A DNA stretch of 64,000 nucleotides from VRUE01 sp963703895 (GTDB taxonomy: Bacteria; Actinomycetota; Thermoleophilia; Solirubrobacterales; 70-9): the NCBI GenBank assembly GCA_963703895.1, contig CAVPFX010000003.1, positions 1 to 64,000 of the forward strand, read 5' to 3'. Shown in pieces: positions 7,727 to 19,320 of the stretch. The stretch's first letter is position 1. Each line of letters opens with the position of its first letter. The translations under genes were made by a program, and so were the position numbers. The notes beneath the pieces are model-generated. The model was not told the DNA's origin. It saw only the letters and a program-made list of their open reading frames with translations, and did no database searches.

Positions 7727-8971
7727 CTACCGCTTCGGCCGAGCTACCTGGGCTCTTAGCTGGTCGACTCTCTGGAGGATCTTTTCCGCCACAACGTCCT
7801 TCGAAGCTTGTGGGACGGGGTCGGCACTTGCTGAGTCGATCAGGGTTACTGCGTTTTCTTGGCTCTCGAAGCCGATGGCGGGGTTTGAGATGTCGTTGAG
7901 GACGATTAGGTCGGCGTTCTTGCGGGTCAGCTTCTCGCGGGCTCGGTCGACGTTGTCGCCGGCTTCGGCGGCGAAGGCGACCACGGTTTGGCTCTCGGTG
8001 CGGGTGGCGGTGAGGCCGGCGAGGATGTCCTCGGTGGGCTCCAGGTGGAGATCGAGGGAGGCGTCGCGGGTGAGCTTGCCGGCTGCAACGTCGCTTGCCT
8101 TGAAGTCGGCGGGGGCGGCGGCCATTAGGAGGACTTGAGAGTTGGGGAACTCGGTGCGGGCCGCCTCGGCGAGCTGGGCCGTCGTCTCAACGTCAATGCG
8201 GTGGACGCCGGGGGGCTCGGGCAGGCTGACGTTGGCGGCGATCAGGATTACGTCGGCGCCGCGGCGGGCGGCGGCGCCGGCCAGGGCGATGCCCATGCGG
8301 CCGCTGGAGCGGTTGCCGAGGAAGCGGACGGAGTCGATCGGCTCGCGGGTGCCGCCGGCGGTGACGAGGACGCGGAGACCGTCCCAGGGGCGCTCGCCGG
8401 TGGGCAGCTCGGCTTCGACCCGGGCCAATAGCTGGGCTGGGTCGGGGAGGCGGCCCTTGCCGTGCTCACCGCGCGAGGCGAGGGCGCCCTCCTCTGGCTC
8501 GATCGCAATTACGCCGCGCTCGCGCAGGGTCGTCAGGTTGGCTTGCGTCGCGGCGTCGGTGTACATGCGGTCATTCATCGCCGGCGCCACCAGGCGCGGC
8601 GCCGTACAGGCGAGAAAGGAGGTGGTGACCATCGAGTCGGCGGCGCCGGAAGCCAGCTTGGCGATCGTGTTAGCCGAGGCCGGGGCGACGAGATAGGCGT
8701 CGCAGTTGGCGGCGAGCTCGAGGTGGCCGATCGGGTCGTGCGCCGGGGCCTGCTCACCCGGGAAGGCGCCGCGCATTGGGTCGCGCTCGAACTCGGAGAG
8801 CAGCACCGGCGCGCCGACGATGCCCTCGAAGGAGGCGGCGCCGACGAAACGGGTCGCCCCCTCGGTCATCAGCACGCGAACGCCATGGCCAGCTGTAGTC
8901 GCCAGGCGCGCCAGTTCGAGCGCCTTGTAGGCGGCAATCCCTCCGCTTACGCCGAGCAGGATTCTGGCCAT
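7727..8971 (-). CDS. coaBC: Bifunctional phosphopantothenoylcysteine decarboxylase / synthase
   Basis: 414 residues. The CoaC flavoprotein domain occupies about 1-180 (LLGVSGGIAAYKALEL, PASANTIAKLASGAADS, and the PAMNDRMY substrate-recognition clamp). The CoaB domain follows (LVTAGGTREPIDSVRFLGN, SSGRMGIALA, and later KKNADLIVLND-like RKNADLIVLND). It makes 4'-phosphopantetheine from 4'-phosphopantothenate and cysteine in coenzyme A synthesis. It follows rpoZ by 35 nt in the conserved actinobacterial order mihF-gmk-rpoZ-coaBC. Confidence 0.97.
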   Translation of the reverse strand: MARILLGVSGGIAAYKALELARLATTAGHGVRVLMTEGATRFVGAASFEGIVGAPVLLSEFERDPMRGAFPGEQAPAHDPIGHLELAANCDAYLVAPASANTIAKLASGAADSMVTTSFLACTAPRLVAPAMNDRMYTDAATQANLTTLRERGVIAIEPEEGALASRGEHGKGRLPDPAQLLARVEAELPTGERPWDGLRVLVTAGGTREPIDSVRFLGNRSSGRMGIALAGAAARRGADVILIAANVSLPEPPGVHRIDVETTAQLAEAARTEFPNSQVLLMAAAPADFKASDVAAGKLTRDASLDLHLEPTEDILAGLTATRTESQTVVAFAAEAGDNVDRAREKLTRKNADLIVLNDISNPAIGFESQENAVTLIDSASADPVPQASKDVVAEKILQRVDQLRAQVARPKR

Positions 8972-9006
8972 GGCTGTTCCTTAGGTCCGGCTATGCCGGA
9001 ACGCGC

Positions 9007-9240
9007 TTAGGAGCGGTACTCGTACTTGATCTTGCCCGCGGCGACCTCTTCGAGCGCAACCGAGAGGTAGTTCCTGTCGCCGGGAATATCGACCATCGGC
9101 GGCGGGTACTCGCCGAAGCTGCCCTCGCCGAGGCTGTGGTAGTAGCTGTTGATCTGACGAGCCCGCTTGGCGGCGACGACTACGGCCGCGTAGTGGGAGT
9201 CAGTGTGGTCAAGGAGCTTGTCAACGCGTGGTTTGATCAT
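9007..9240 (-). CDS. rpoZ: RNA polymerase omega subunit
   Basis: 77 residues. It starts MIKPRVDKLLDHTDSHYAAV and contains VVAAKRARQINSYY, the omega signature, then KPLSVALEEVAAGKI-like YLSVALEEVAAGKIKYE. Omega helps fold and assemble the beta' subunit. The ATG overlaps the gmk stop by ATGA, and coaBC lies downstream. Confidence 0.95.
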   Translation of the reverse strand: MIKPRVDKLLDHTDSHYAAVVVAAKRARQINSYYHSLGEGSFGEYPPPMVDIPGDRNYLSVALEEVAAGKIKYEYRS

Positions 9241-9815
9241 TCGGCTCCGGAGTCTAGAGGTATCCCCGACTCGGCGCGCACGATTCCCTCCAGCTCATCG
9301 GCGGCGCGGTCGAGATCGTCGTTGACGAGGGTGTGGGCAAACTCGCCCTGGGCGGCCAGCTCCTGCTCGGCGACCTCGAGCCGGGCGTCGATCGCCTCGA
9401 GGCTGTCGGTGCCGCGCGACTCGAGCCGGCGGCGCAGCGAGGCCGGGTCCGGCGGGGCGATGAAGACCTGCACCGACTCGCGCATCGCCGCCCGCACCTG
9501 GCGGGCGCCCTGGACCTCGATCTCGAGCACGACCGAGTGCCCCTGATCGAGCCGCCGTCGAACCTCCGAGCGCAGGGTGCCGTAGCGGTGGCCGCTGTAG
9601 GTGGCGAACTCGAGGAAGTCTTCGGCCTTGATCCGCTGGTCGAATTCCTCGGGCGTGAGGAAGTGGTAATCGCGCCCGTTCACCTCGCCCTTGCGCGGCT
9701 CGCGCGTCGTCGCCGAGATCGAGAGCTCGAGATCCGGGACCCGTTCGAGCAGGGTCGAGATCAGCGTGCCCTTGCCGACCCCCGAGGGACCAGTGATGAC
9801 GAAGACCTTGGCCAT
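9237..9815 (-). CDS. gmk: Guanylate kinase
   Basis: 192 residues. P-loop GPSGVGKGT lies at 9-17, followed by SATTREPRKGEVNGRDYHFL (GMP-binding) and the lid EFATYSGHRYGTLRSEV. It phosphorylates GMP to GDP. It lies 22 nt downstream of mihF and overlaps rpoZ. Length and motifs are normal. Confidence 0.97.
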   Translation of the reverse strand: MAKVFVITGPSGVGKGTLISTLLERVPDLELSISATTREPRKGEVNGRDYHFLTPEEFDQRIKAEDFLEFATYSGHRYGTLRSEVRRRLDQGHSVVLEIEVQGARQVRAAMRESVQVFIAPPDPASLRRRLESRGTDSLEAIDARLEVAEQELAAQGEFAHTLVNDDLDRAADELEGIVRAESGIPLDSGAE

Positions 9816-9837
9816 GCGGCCGGGAATACTGACCGAG

Positions 9838-10170
9838 CTATCGGCGGAGCTGCGAGACGAGCTCTGCGCGCTGGCGCTCGGATAGTCCGCCGATCGTCTT
9901 CGAGGGCGAGATCCGGCACTGGTTGAGGATGCGGTTCGTCTTCACGCGACCGTACTTCGGCACCGCCAGCAGCATGTCGAAGACCTTGGCCGTGAGCACG
10001 TACTCGGGCGGGTCAAGCAACAGCGTGTGGATGTTCGCCTTGCCCGCTTTTAGGTCCTTCTTCAGCTTCGCGCGAGCGGTGCGAATGTCGTTGGCGCGTT
10101 TGAGAGCGTCCATCCGCTGGTCCAGTGAACGCTCGGGGGCAGCGGCGGAGGTCTTGACTGGGGCAGGCAT
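9838..10170 (-). CDS. mihF: Actinobacterial integration host factor (nucleoid protein)
   Basis: 110 residues when started at the ATG 10168-10170 (MPAPVKTSAAAPERSLDQRM). It contains the mIHF core KANDIRTARAKLKKDLK-type helix and the helix-two-turn-helix VPKYGRVKTNRILNQCRI followed by SPSKTIGGLSERQR. mIHF is an actinobacteria-specific DNA-bending nucleoid protein. The frame is open far upstream, but that part lies beyond a good promoter, so the short form is chosen. Unlike many actinobacteria, pyrF is not the upstream neighbour; pyrD is. Confidence 0.93.
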   Translation of the reverse strand: MPAPVKTSAAAPERSLDQRMDALKRANDIRTARAKLKKDLKAGKANIHTLLLDPPEYVLTAKVFDMLLAVPKYGRVKTNRILNQCRISPSKTIGGLSERQRAELVSQLRR

Positions 10171-10180
10171 GTGGGCGGCG

Positions 10181-10208
10181 AGTATAGCCGCGGGTCGCGG
10201 GCGTGCAA
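10181..10208 (-). promoter_or_regulatory. Promoter of mihF-gmk-rpoZ-coaBC
   Basis: Minus-strand TTGCAC (10203-10208) and TATACT (10181-10186) are separated by 16 nt, close to the primary sigma consensus. The -10 ends only 10 nt before the mihF ATG, so the message would be leaderless or nearly so; no Shine-Dalgarno sequence is visible ahead of the ATG. Confidence 0.65.
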
Positions 10209-10258
10209 GGCCATGCAAGCCAAATACGCTGAAATTCACCTGAACCTCCAGTCGAGGT

Positions 10259-11155
10259 TTAGGCGGGGTTGCCGAGTGCAGCGGTACTTCGACCCGTTTC
10301 GAGCGCTCCGGCAATCTCGCTCGCCACCCGGTTCCCAGCTTTTGGGTCACGGAAGTTCTCGGTCCCGACCGCCACCAAGCTCGCCCCGGCCGAGAGCATT
10401 TCGACTGCATCGGCGCCACTGGAAATACCTCCCATGCCGACGATCGGGATGCCGACAACGGCGGCGACGGCGCGTACCTGGGCAATGGCCACCGGCCTCA
10501 CCGCGGGGCCAGAGAGACCGCCGTGGCCAGCCGCGATGCCGGGCTTGCCGGTAGCCGGATCGATCGCGCTGGCCTTCACCGTGTTGATCAGCGAGACCGC
10601 GTCCGCCCCACCCTGCTCGGCGGCGAGAGCGATCTCCGCGGGGTTGGCGACGTTGGGTGTGAGCTTGACGATCAAAGGCTTGCCGCTCACTGGCCGCAGA
10701 GCTCCGAGCAGAGCCTCGGTCTCACTCGGTTGCTCACCGACGATCAAGCCAGAATGGACGTTGGGACAGGAGACGTTGAGCTCAATCGCGGCGACCTCGT
10801 CCCTCGCCCCCACCTCCTCAACCAGGTGCGCGAACTGCTCCCGGTTCGTCGCCATCACCGAGACGATCAGCGGAACCGGCAGTTGCGCCAGCCGCGGCAG
10901 GTCCTCGGCCAGGAATCCCTCCAGGCCCTTATTGGGCAGGCCAATCGAGTTGATCATCCCCGCCGGGGTCTCCCAGATCCGTTGCGGCTCATTGCCGCTC
11001 CGCGGCTCAGGCGTGATCGTCTTCGAGACGAAGGCGGAAAAGGGAAAGTCGTCGAGCAGGGCGTCGCCGTAGACGCGGCGCGCGGCGATCGCGTCGAAGG
11101 TGCCGGAGGCGTTGACCACTGGGTGCTTCAGCTCGATGCCGCAAAAGTCAGGCAT
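10259..11155 (-). CDS. pyrD: Dihydroorotate dehydrogenase B, catalytic subunit
   Basis: 298 residues, a flavin TIM barrel. It starts MPDFCGIELKHPVVNASGTF and has ELNVSCPNVHSG with the catalytic Cys of class 1B enzymes, IVKLTPN, and the FMN phosphate site GMGGISSGADA. It oxidises dihydroorotate to orotate, passing electrons to PyrK. The ATG overlaps the pyrK 3' end by 8 nt. It is the last gene of the pyr operon here; pyrF and pyrE are not in the window. Confidence 0.96.
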   Translation of the reverse strand: MPDFCGIELKHPVVNASGTFDAIAARRVYGDALLDDFPFSAFVSKTITPEPRSGNEPQRIWETPAGMINSIGLPNKGLEGFLAEDLPRLAQLPVPLIVSVMATNREQFAHLVEEVGARDEVAAIELNVSCPNVHSGLIVGEQPSETEALLGALRPVSGKPLIVKLTPNVANPAEIALAAEQGGADAVSLINTVKASAIDPATGKPGIAAGHGGLSGPAVRPVAIAQVRAVAAVVGIPIVGMGGISSGADAVEMLSAGASLVAVGTENFRDPKAGNRVASEIAGALETGRSTAALGNPA

Positions 11156-12004
11156 GGGCGAGCTCGACCTGATCGGGACGCACTACCGGGCCGTCGACGC
11201 AGAGGCGCAGGTAGTCGCCGCCTGGCTTGGGGACAGCGCAGCCAAAGCAGGCGCCGTAGCCACAGGCCATCGGCGACTCCATTGCCAGCTCGCAGGCGAC
11301 TCCGGCCGCGGTGCACATTGCAGCCACGGCGTCGAGCATCTGAGGTGGGCCACAGGCGTAGACAGCGGCGCTACCGGCATCGTCGCCTTCGAGCATCGCC
11401 GCGAGCAGGTCGGTGACGTAGCCGTGATGGCCGATGTGGCCGTCGTCGCTGGCGAGGCGGATCTCACAGCAGGAGAAGAGGTCGTCGAGGCCGCCGGAGT
11501 GGGTCTTGTCTCGAAAGCCGAGCAGGACGCGGGTGGGAATGTTCTTTGCCGCAAAGGTCCGCCGCAAGAGCGCCAGCGGCGCGATCCCGATCCCACCCCC
11601 CACCAAGATCGCCCCGCTGGGCCGAACTGCATCAACTTCTCCACCTCCTGGGGGTAGAAGTTGATGCAGTTCGCGAGGGGTCGAGAAGGAGTTGCCGAGG
11701 GGGCCGTTGAGCCAGACGCCCTCCCCCGCCTCGAGCTCGCAGAGGCGATCGGTGCCGGGGCCGATGCCCTCGATCAGGAAGTCGAGGCGGACACCCCCGG
11801 CCGCCGGACCGGTCGCGGCAACCGAGAGCGCCCGCGGCAGGAAGGGGCGCTGGCCGCCCTGCTCCCAGTGGCGCTCGGTGGCCAGCATGTAGAACTGGCC
11901 CGCCAGGGGCTCGGGCCCCTCGGTGTCGACCAGCGAGAAGAGCCGGTAGCCGCCGGAATCGCGGCTCTCTGAGACCTTGCAGAGGCGGCGCCCGAAGGGA
12001 GCCG

Positions 12005-12008
<4 letters not shown>
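11148..12008 (-). CDS. pyrK: Dihydroorotate dehydrogenase B electron-transfer subunit, with palindromic insertion
   Basis: 286 residues. FAD domain (FLPRALSVA), NAD-binding segment (LVGGGIGIAPLALLRR), and C-terminal 2Fe-2S cysteines in MACGYGACFGCAVPKPG plus a later LRLCVDG. It passes electrons from PyrD to NAD+. Between the conserved GPLGNSFS and AILVGGG lie about 20 extra residues, 17 of which (RELHQLLPPGGGEVDAV plus R at one end) come from a 51-bp perfect-arm palindrome at 11623-11673, exactly 17 codons. Start ATG overlaps the carB stop (ATGA). Confidence 0.95.
11623..11673. repeat. 51-bp palindrome inserted in frame inside pyrK
   Basis: Arms CGAACTGCATCAACTTCT (11623-11640) and AGAAGTTGATGCAGTTCG (11656-11673) are perfect 18-bp reverse complements around a 15-nt loop, CCACCTCCTGGGGGT. 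It is far too perfect for codon constraints alone and sits at a surface loop between conserved PyrK motifs. Confidence 0.85.
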
Positions 12009-15104
<3,096 letters not shown>

Positions 15105-15112
<8 letters not shown>

Positions 15113-16223
15113 GGGCGAGCTCCAGGAAGGAATCGAAGAGGTGGCGGGCGTCGTGCGGCCCCGGCCCCGCCTCGGGGTGGTATTGGACCGTCGCCGCACG
15201 GACTTCCTTCAGCACCAGGCCCTCGACCGTGCGGTCGTAAAGGTTGAGGTGGGAGAGCTCGGCGGCGCCGAAGTCGGTCTCCCAGCGCACCGGCTCGTCG
15301 GCCTCGATCCGCGGCTCACCGTCGGGGCCCTGCACAGCGAAGCCATGGTTCTGCGAGGTGATGTCGATCCGTCCAGTCGCCAGCTCCTTGACCGGGTGAT
15401 TGGCGCCGCGGTGGCCGAAGGGCAACTTGAAGGTCTCGAGGCCGACGGCGCGGCAGAGCAGCTGGTGGCCGAGGCAGATGCCGAATAGCGGCTTCTTGCC
15501 GACCAGCTCGCGCACGGTCTCGACCACGTAGCCGAGCGCGGCCGGATCGCCGGGGCCGTTGGCGAGGAAAACGACGTCGGGGCTCTCGGCCAGAACCTCC
15601 TCCGTTGAAGAGGTGCAGGGCAGCAGGGTGAGCTGGCAGCCGCGCTCGCGCAGCTGTCGGACGATGTTGAGCTTGATCCCGGTGTCGATGCCGACCACGT
15701 GTGGGCCGCCCTCGCCCTCGAAGCGGATCGGCCCTGGGGGCGTGACGGTGCGAGCGAGGTCAGCGCCGTCCATCGAGGGCTCGGCTGCGACGCGCTCGCG
15801 CGCCTCACTCTCAGATGTGCCCGCCGGGAAGATGCCGCCCCGCATCGCCCCCCGGTCACGGATGTGGCGGACGACGGCGCGGGTATCGACGCCGCCGATC
15901 GCCGGTACACCGCAGTCGGCTAGCCAGTCGAGCCAGCCGCCCTCGGCAGTGGCGACGTCCTCGCCGTTCTTGGGGTCGCGCATGACCACGCCGCGGGCGT
16001 GAGCGTGGTCGGACTCCATCGCCGCTGCCGAGACGCCGTAGTTGCCGATCAGCGGATAGGTGAAGACGATGATCTGCCCGGCGTAGGAGGGATCGGTGAC
16101 CGACTCCTGGTAGCCGGTCATCGCCGTGTTGAAGACCACCTCACCGGTCACCGGCCCCTCGGCGCCGCAAGGAACCCCGTCAAAGCGGGCCCCGTCCTCG
16201 AGCAGCAGGAAGCCCTCGCTCAT
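15105..16223 (-). CDS. carA: Carbamoyl-phosphate synthase small (glutaminase) subunit
   Basis: 372 residues. N-terminal CPSase domain (GEVVFNTAMTGYQESVTDPS) and class I glutamine amidotransferase domain with nucleophile Cys in FGICLGHQLL, RGANHPVK, TSQNHGFAV, and the catalytic His/Glu in QYHPEAGPGPHD. It supplies ammonia to CarB. The ATG follows directly on a palindromic repeat at 16223-16269, so its Shine-Dalgarno region is supplied by, or disrupted by, that element. Confidence 0.97.
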
Positions 16224-16269
16224 TCCGGTGCGCCTTTTGAGCCTGTGGGGTGCATAAAGCGCACCGGAA
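16223..16269. repeat. 46-bp palindromic dispersed element, copy 2
   Basis: Plus strand TCCGGTGCGCCTTTTG to CATAAAGCGCACCGGA, between pyrC and carA. Its ends are perfect 10-bp inverted repeats (TCCGGTGCGC/GCGCACCGGA). The reverse complement aligns without gaps to 1337-1382. It fills almost the whole pyrC-carA spacer. Confidence 0.65.
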
Positions 16270-16275
16270 GGGCAT

Positions 16276-17622
16276 TCACGCCGCTACCCCCATTGAGAAA
16301 GTGCGGAGGCGGTAGGCGATTTGGCCGCCGGCGAGGGTCATCAGGACGCGGCCGGTCAGCTCTTTGCCGGCGCACCATGAGTTGGAGGAGCGGCTCTCGT
16401 AGCCATCCTCACCGACCGTCCAGCGTGCTGAGAGGTCGCAGAGGGCGATGTTGGCCTCACAGCCCGGCGCCAACGATGGGCGCTTGATGCCGAAGGGCTC
16501 GGCGCCGCCGGCAAGGCGCTCAATCAGCAGGCCGAGCTCGATCGTGCCCGGCAGGACCAGCTCGGTGTACAGAGCGGCAAAAGCGGTCTCAAGCCCGGTG
16601 ACGCCCATCGCCGCCTGCTCGAAGGGGACTTCCTTTTCCTCCGCCGCGTGGGGAGCGTGGTCGGTCGCGATGCACTCGATCGTGCCGTCGCGCAACCCCT
16701 CGATCAGGGCCTGGCGGTCGGCCTCGCTGCGCAGCGGCGGGTTCATCTTGAAGCGCTGCGGGTCGAGGCTGCGCACCTCCTCGTCGGTGAGGCAGAGATG
16801 GTGCGGCGAGGCCTCGCAGCTGATCTGCACGCCGGCCGCCTTGGCGGCGCGCACCGCCTCGACCGACTCGCCGGCGGAGAGGTGCTGGACGTGGATGCGA
16901 CCGCCCTCGTAGCCGGCGAGGGCGGCGTCGCGGGCGATCATCGTCGACTCCGAGACCGAGGGAATGCCCTCGAGGCCGAGCACCGCGGAAACCGGGCCCT
17001 CGTGCATCACGCCCGCGCCGGAGAGCTCCGGGTCCTCCTCGTGGAGGGCGATCGTGCCGCCGCAGAGGCGCTGGTACTGCAGCGCCCGGCGCAGGATGCG
17101 GGCGTTGCCGATCGGCAGGCCGTCGTCGCTGAAGCCGGCGGCGCCAGCGTCGCGCAGCGAGGCCATCTCGGTCAGCTCCTCGCCCTCCATCGCCCGCGTC
17201 ACCGTGGCGAGGAAACCGACCTTGACCGCGGCGGCGGCGCGAGCGTCGGCGAGCAGTGCCTCGACGTCGGCGGGGGTCGAGACCGGCGGCTCGGTGTTGG
17301 CCATCGCGAGGATGCCGCAGTAGCCGCCGGCGGCGGCCGAGCGGGCACCGGTCTCGATGTCCTCCTTGTGCTCCTGGCCCGGTGTGCGCAGGTGGACATG
17401 AGGATCGAAGAAGGCCGGGAAAGCGTGCAGACCGCCGGCGTCGATCTCCTCGAGGCCGTCCAGGTTGGCCTCGCCGGGAGCCGCCAGCTCGGCGACCTCG
17501 CCCTCGCGAACGACGATGTCGTGCTGAGCGTCGATGCCGGCGACGGGATCGAGCAGCGTCGCCCCCCGCAGGACCAGGCCGGCGCTCTCCCCAGCGCGCA
17601 TCTGCAGCTGCGGCTCGCTCAC
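16276..17622 (-). CDS. pyrC: Dihydroorotase
   Basis: 448 residues from the GTG at 17620-17622, which overlaps the pyrB stop (GTGA). Amidohydrolase fold with the metal ligands in FFDPHVHLRTPG, further conserved His in HVQHLSA and EASPHHL, and the catalytic Asp in IATDHAPHA. It cyclises carbamoyl aspartate to dihydroorotate. Class I type length. The frame remains open far upstream through pyrB in another frame; that part is a shadow. Confidence 0.96.
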   Translation of the reverse strand: MSEPQLQMRAGESAGLVLRGATLLDPVAGIDAQHDIVVREGEVAELAAPGEANLDGLEEIDAGGLHAFPAFFDPHVHLRTPGQEHKEDIETGARSAAAGGYCGILAMANTEPPVSTPADVEALLADARAAAAVKVGFLATVTRAMEGEELTEMASLRDAGAAGFSDDGLPIGNARILRRALQYQRLCGGTIALHEEDPELSGAGVMHEGPVSAVLGLEGIPSVSESTMIARDAALAGYEGGRIHVQHLSAGESVEAVRAAKAAGVQISCEASPHHLCLTDEEVRSLDPQRFKMNPPLRSEADRQALIEGLRDGTIECIATDHAPHAAEEKEVPFEQAAMGVTGLETAFAALYTELVLPGTIELGLLIERLAGGAEPFGIKRPSLAPGCEANIALCDLSARWTVGEDGYESRSSNSWCAGKELTGRVLMTLAGGQIAYRLRTFSMGVAA

Positions 17623-18575
17623 GCCGGCTGCCCGATCGGGGTGGCGTGGCCGTTGCCGGCAACGGGCGCCGGCTCTTCGTCGCCCGCGGCCAGCAGCTCG
17701 TAGAGGATCGCCATGCGCACGACCAGGCCAGAAGCAACCTGCTCGGCGATCAGCGACTGGGGTGAGTCGATCACCTCGCCGGAGAGCTCGACACCGCGGT
17801 TGACCGGGCCGGGGTGCATGAGCAACTGACGCGGCCCGAGACAGCGGGAGTTGATCTGGAAGTGAGTGGCGTACTCGCGGATCGAGGGGACGAAGCTCTC
17901 GTTCATGCGCTCGTGCTGCAGGCGCAGGGCGTAGACGACGTCGGCCTCCTCGAGTCGCCCCAGCGAGTGCTCGACCTCGCAACCGAGCTGCTCGAGACCG
18001 CGCGGGATCAGCGCCGGCGGGCCGCAAACGGTGAGCTCGGCGCCCATCGCCTTGAAGGCGATCAGGTTGGAGCGGGCGACGCGGCTGTGCAGAACGTCGC
18101 CGACGATCCAGATCCGCTTGCCCTCGAGCGAGCCGAGGCGGCGGCGCAGCGTGTAGACGTCGAGCAGCGCCTGGCTGGGGTGCTCGTGCTTGCCGTCGCC
18201 GGCATTGACAACCGCCGCATCGGCCCAGCCGGCGACCAACTGGGCGGCGCCGGCGTAGGGGTGGCGGAGGACGATCGCGGTCGGGTCGTAGGCCGAGAGC
18301 GTCGCGACCGTGTCCTTCAGCGACTCGCCCTTGTCGACCGAGGAGCCGGCGGCCTTGACCGAGACCAGATCGGCAGAGAGGCGCTTGGCGGCGAGCTCGA
18401 AGGAGGAGCTGGTGCGGGTGCTCGCCTCGTAGAAGAGGGTGACGACGGTGCGGCCGCGCAGGGTCGGCACCTTCTTGATGTCGCGGCGGCCGACCTCGGC
18501 GAAGCTCTCGGCGCGGTCGAGGATCGCCTCGATCTCGGCTTTGGAGAGCTGCTCGATCGAGAGCAGGTGCCTCAT
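17619..18575 (-). CDS. pyrB: Aspartate carbamoyltransferase catalytic subunit
   Basis: 318 residues. The carbamoyl-phosphate loop Ser52-Thr-Arg-Thr55 (FYEASTRTSSSFE) is intact. The HPSQALLD and HPGPVNRGVE motifs are also present. It condenses carbamoyl phosphate and aspartate. The ATG overlaps the pyrR stop. No pyrI regulatory subunit is present, as expected where PyrR controls the operon. Confidence 0.97.
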   Translation of the reverse strand: MRHLLSIEQLSKAEIEAILDRAESFAEVGRRDIKKVPTLRGRTVVTLFYEASTRTSSSFELAAKRLSADLVSVKAAGSSVDKGESLKDTVATLSAYDPTAIVLRHPYAGAAQLVAGWADAAVVNAGDGKHEHPSQALLDVYTLRRRLGSLEGKRIWIVGDVLHSRVARSNLIAFKAMGAELTVCGPPALIPRGLEQLGCEVEHSLGRLEEADVVYALRLQHERMNESFVPSIREYATHFQINSRCLGPRQLLMHPGPVNRGVELSGEVIDSPQSLIAEQVASGLVVRMAILYELLAAGDEEPAPVAGNGHATPIGQPA

Positions 18576-19132
18576 GCACTCACCTCCGCCGGCTGCGGAT
18601 CGGCGATCGCGACCTCGTCGCTGCCGTCGAGCTCGGAGAGGTGGACATTGACCCGCTGCTCGCGGCCGGTCGGCAGGTTCTTGCCGACGTAGTCGGGCCG
18701 GATCGGCAGCTCGCGATGGCCGCGGTCGCAGAGCACAGCGAGCTGAACCCGCTGCGGCCGCCCGTAGTCGAAGAGAGCGTCGATCGCGGCGCGCACCGTG
18801 CGGCCGGTGAAGAGGACATCGTCGACCAGGACCACGGTGCGACCGGCGAGGTCGAAGTCGATGTGCGAGGCATGAACCACCGGCTGCGTCGCCGGTGACT
18901 TGGCGCCGACGTCGTCGCGGTAGAAGGAGATGTCGATGTCGCCGATCGGGACCTCGGCGCCGGTCAGCTCGGCGAGCGCGGCATGCAAGCGACGGGCGAG
19001 CAGGGCACCGCGGGTGTGGATGCCGACGATCGCGAGAGCGTCGGGGTCCGGGTTCTTCTCGGCGATCTCGTGGGCGATCCGCCGCAGCGTTCGCCTCAAA
19101 TCGTCGCGCTCAAGCACGACTGTCTCGTTCAC
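18572..19132 (-). CDS. pyrR: Pyrimidine operon regulator PyrR / uracil phosphoribosyltransferase
   Basis: 186 residues, type I phosphoribosyltransferase fold with the PRPP loop VVLVDDVLFTGRT (about 100-112). PyrR binds pyr mRNA in response to UMP/UTP. The GTG start (19130-19132) is preceded by a good Shine-Dalgarno, GAAGGAG, at 19141-19147. Immediately upstream lies an RNA hairpin matching the PyrR-binding consensus (19150-19163). This suggests translational control as described in Mycobacterium. Confidence 0.96.
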   Translation of the reverse strand: MNETVVLERDDLRRTLRRIAHEIAEKNPDPDALAIVGIHTRGALLARRLHAALAELTGAEVPIGDIDISFYRDDVGAKSPATQPVVHASHIDFDLAGRTVVLVDDVLFTGRTVRAAIDALFDYGRPQRVQLAVLCDRGHRELPIRPDYVGKNLPTGREQRVNVHLSELDGSDEVAIADPQPAEVSA

Positions 19133-19149
19133 TTCTCTTGCTCCTTCTC

Positions 19150-19163
19150 GGCCTCACAGGGCC
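19150..19163 (-). promoter_or_regulatory. PyrR-binding loop in the pyr operon leader
   Basis: Minus-strand GGCCCTGTGAGGCC forms a stem (extendable to CGGCC/GGCCG) closing the hexaloop region. It agrees with the PyrR-binding consensus ARUCCNGNGAGGYU at the key CC-N-G-N-GAGG-Y positions. It ends 3 nt before the pyrR Shine-Dalgarno. No T-tract terminator follows, which favours repression of translation over attenuation. Confidence 0.75.
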
Positions 19164-19190
19164 GTAGTTAAAGGACGGCGTGAGCGTAGC

Positions 19191-19320
19191 AGCGAGGGAG
19201 GCGGGGATGGCCATCGGGTTCCCAACGGGCGCTTCGCGCCCTGCAATTTGCTGCCTTCGGGCAAAGACACTCCGCGGTGCCGGGGAAGAGAACCTGCTGA
19301 CCATCCCCGCCTCCCTCGCT
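19191..19320. repeat. 20-bp perfect inverted repeat spanning the rnz-pyrR spacer
   Basis: AGCGAGGGAGGCGGGGATGG at 19191-19210 is the exact reverse complement of 19301-19320. The 90-nt interior contains smaller hairpins (GGGCGCTTCGCGCCC; TTTGCTGCC-TTCG-GGCAAA). The right arm overlaps the rnz stop. It may be a terminator complex after rnz or a nonautonomous repeat. Confidence 0.7.

Noticed and set aside
16276..18579. Single 767-codon pyrB-pyrC fusion in the pyrC frame
   Set aside because: PyrB is encoded in a different frame from 17619 to 18575; the upstream part of the long frame is Arg/Pro-rich shadow.
19133..19320. Classical terminator/antiterminator attenuator for the pyr operon
   Set aside because: Hairpins are present but no T-tract before pyrR; the PyrR loop overlaps the ribosome-binding region instead.
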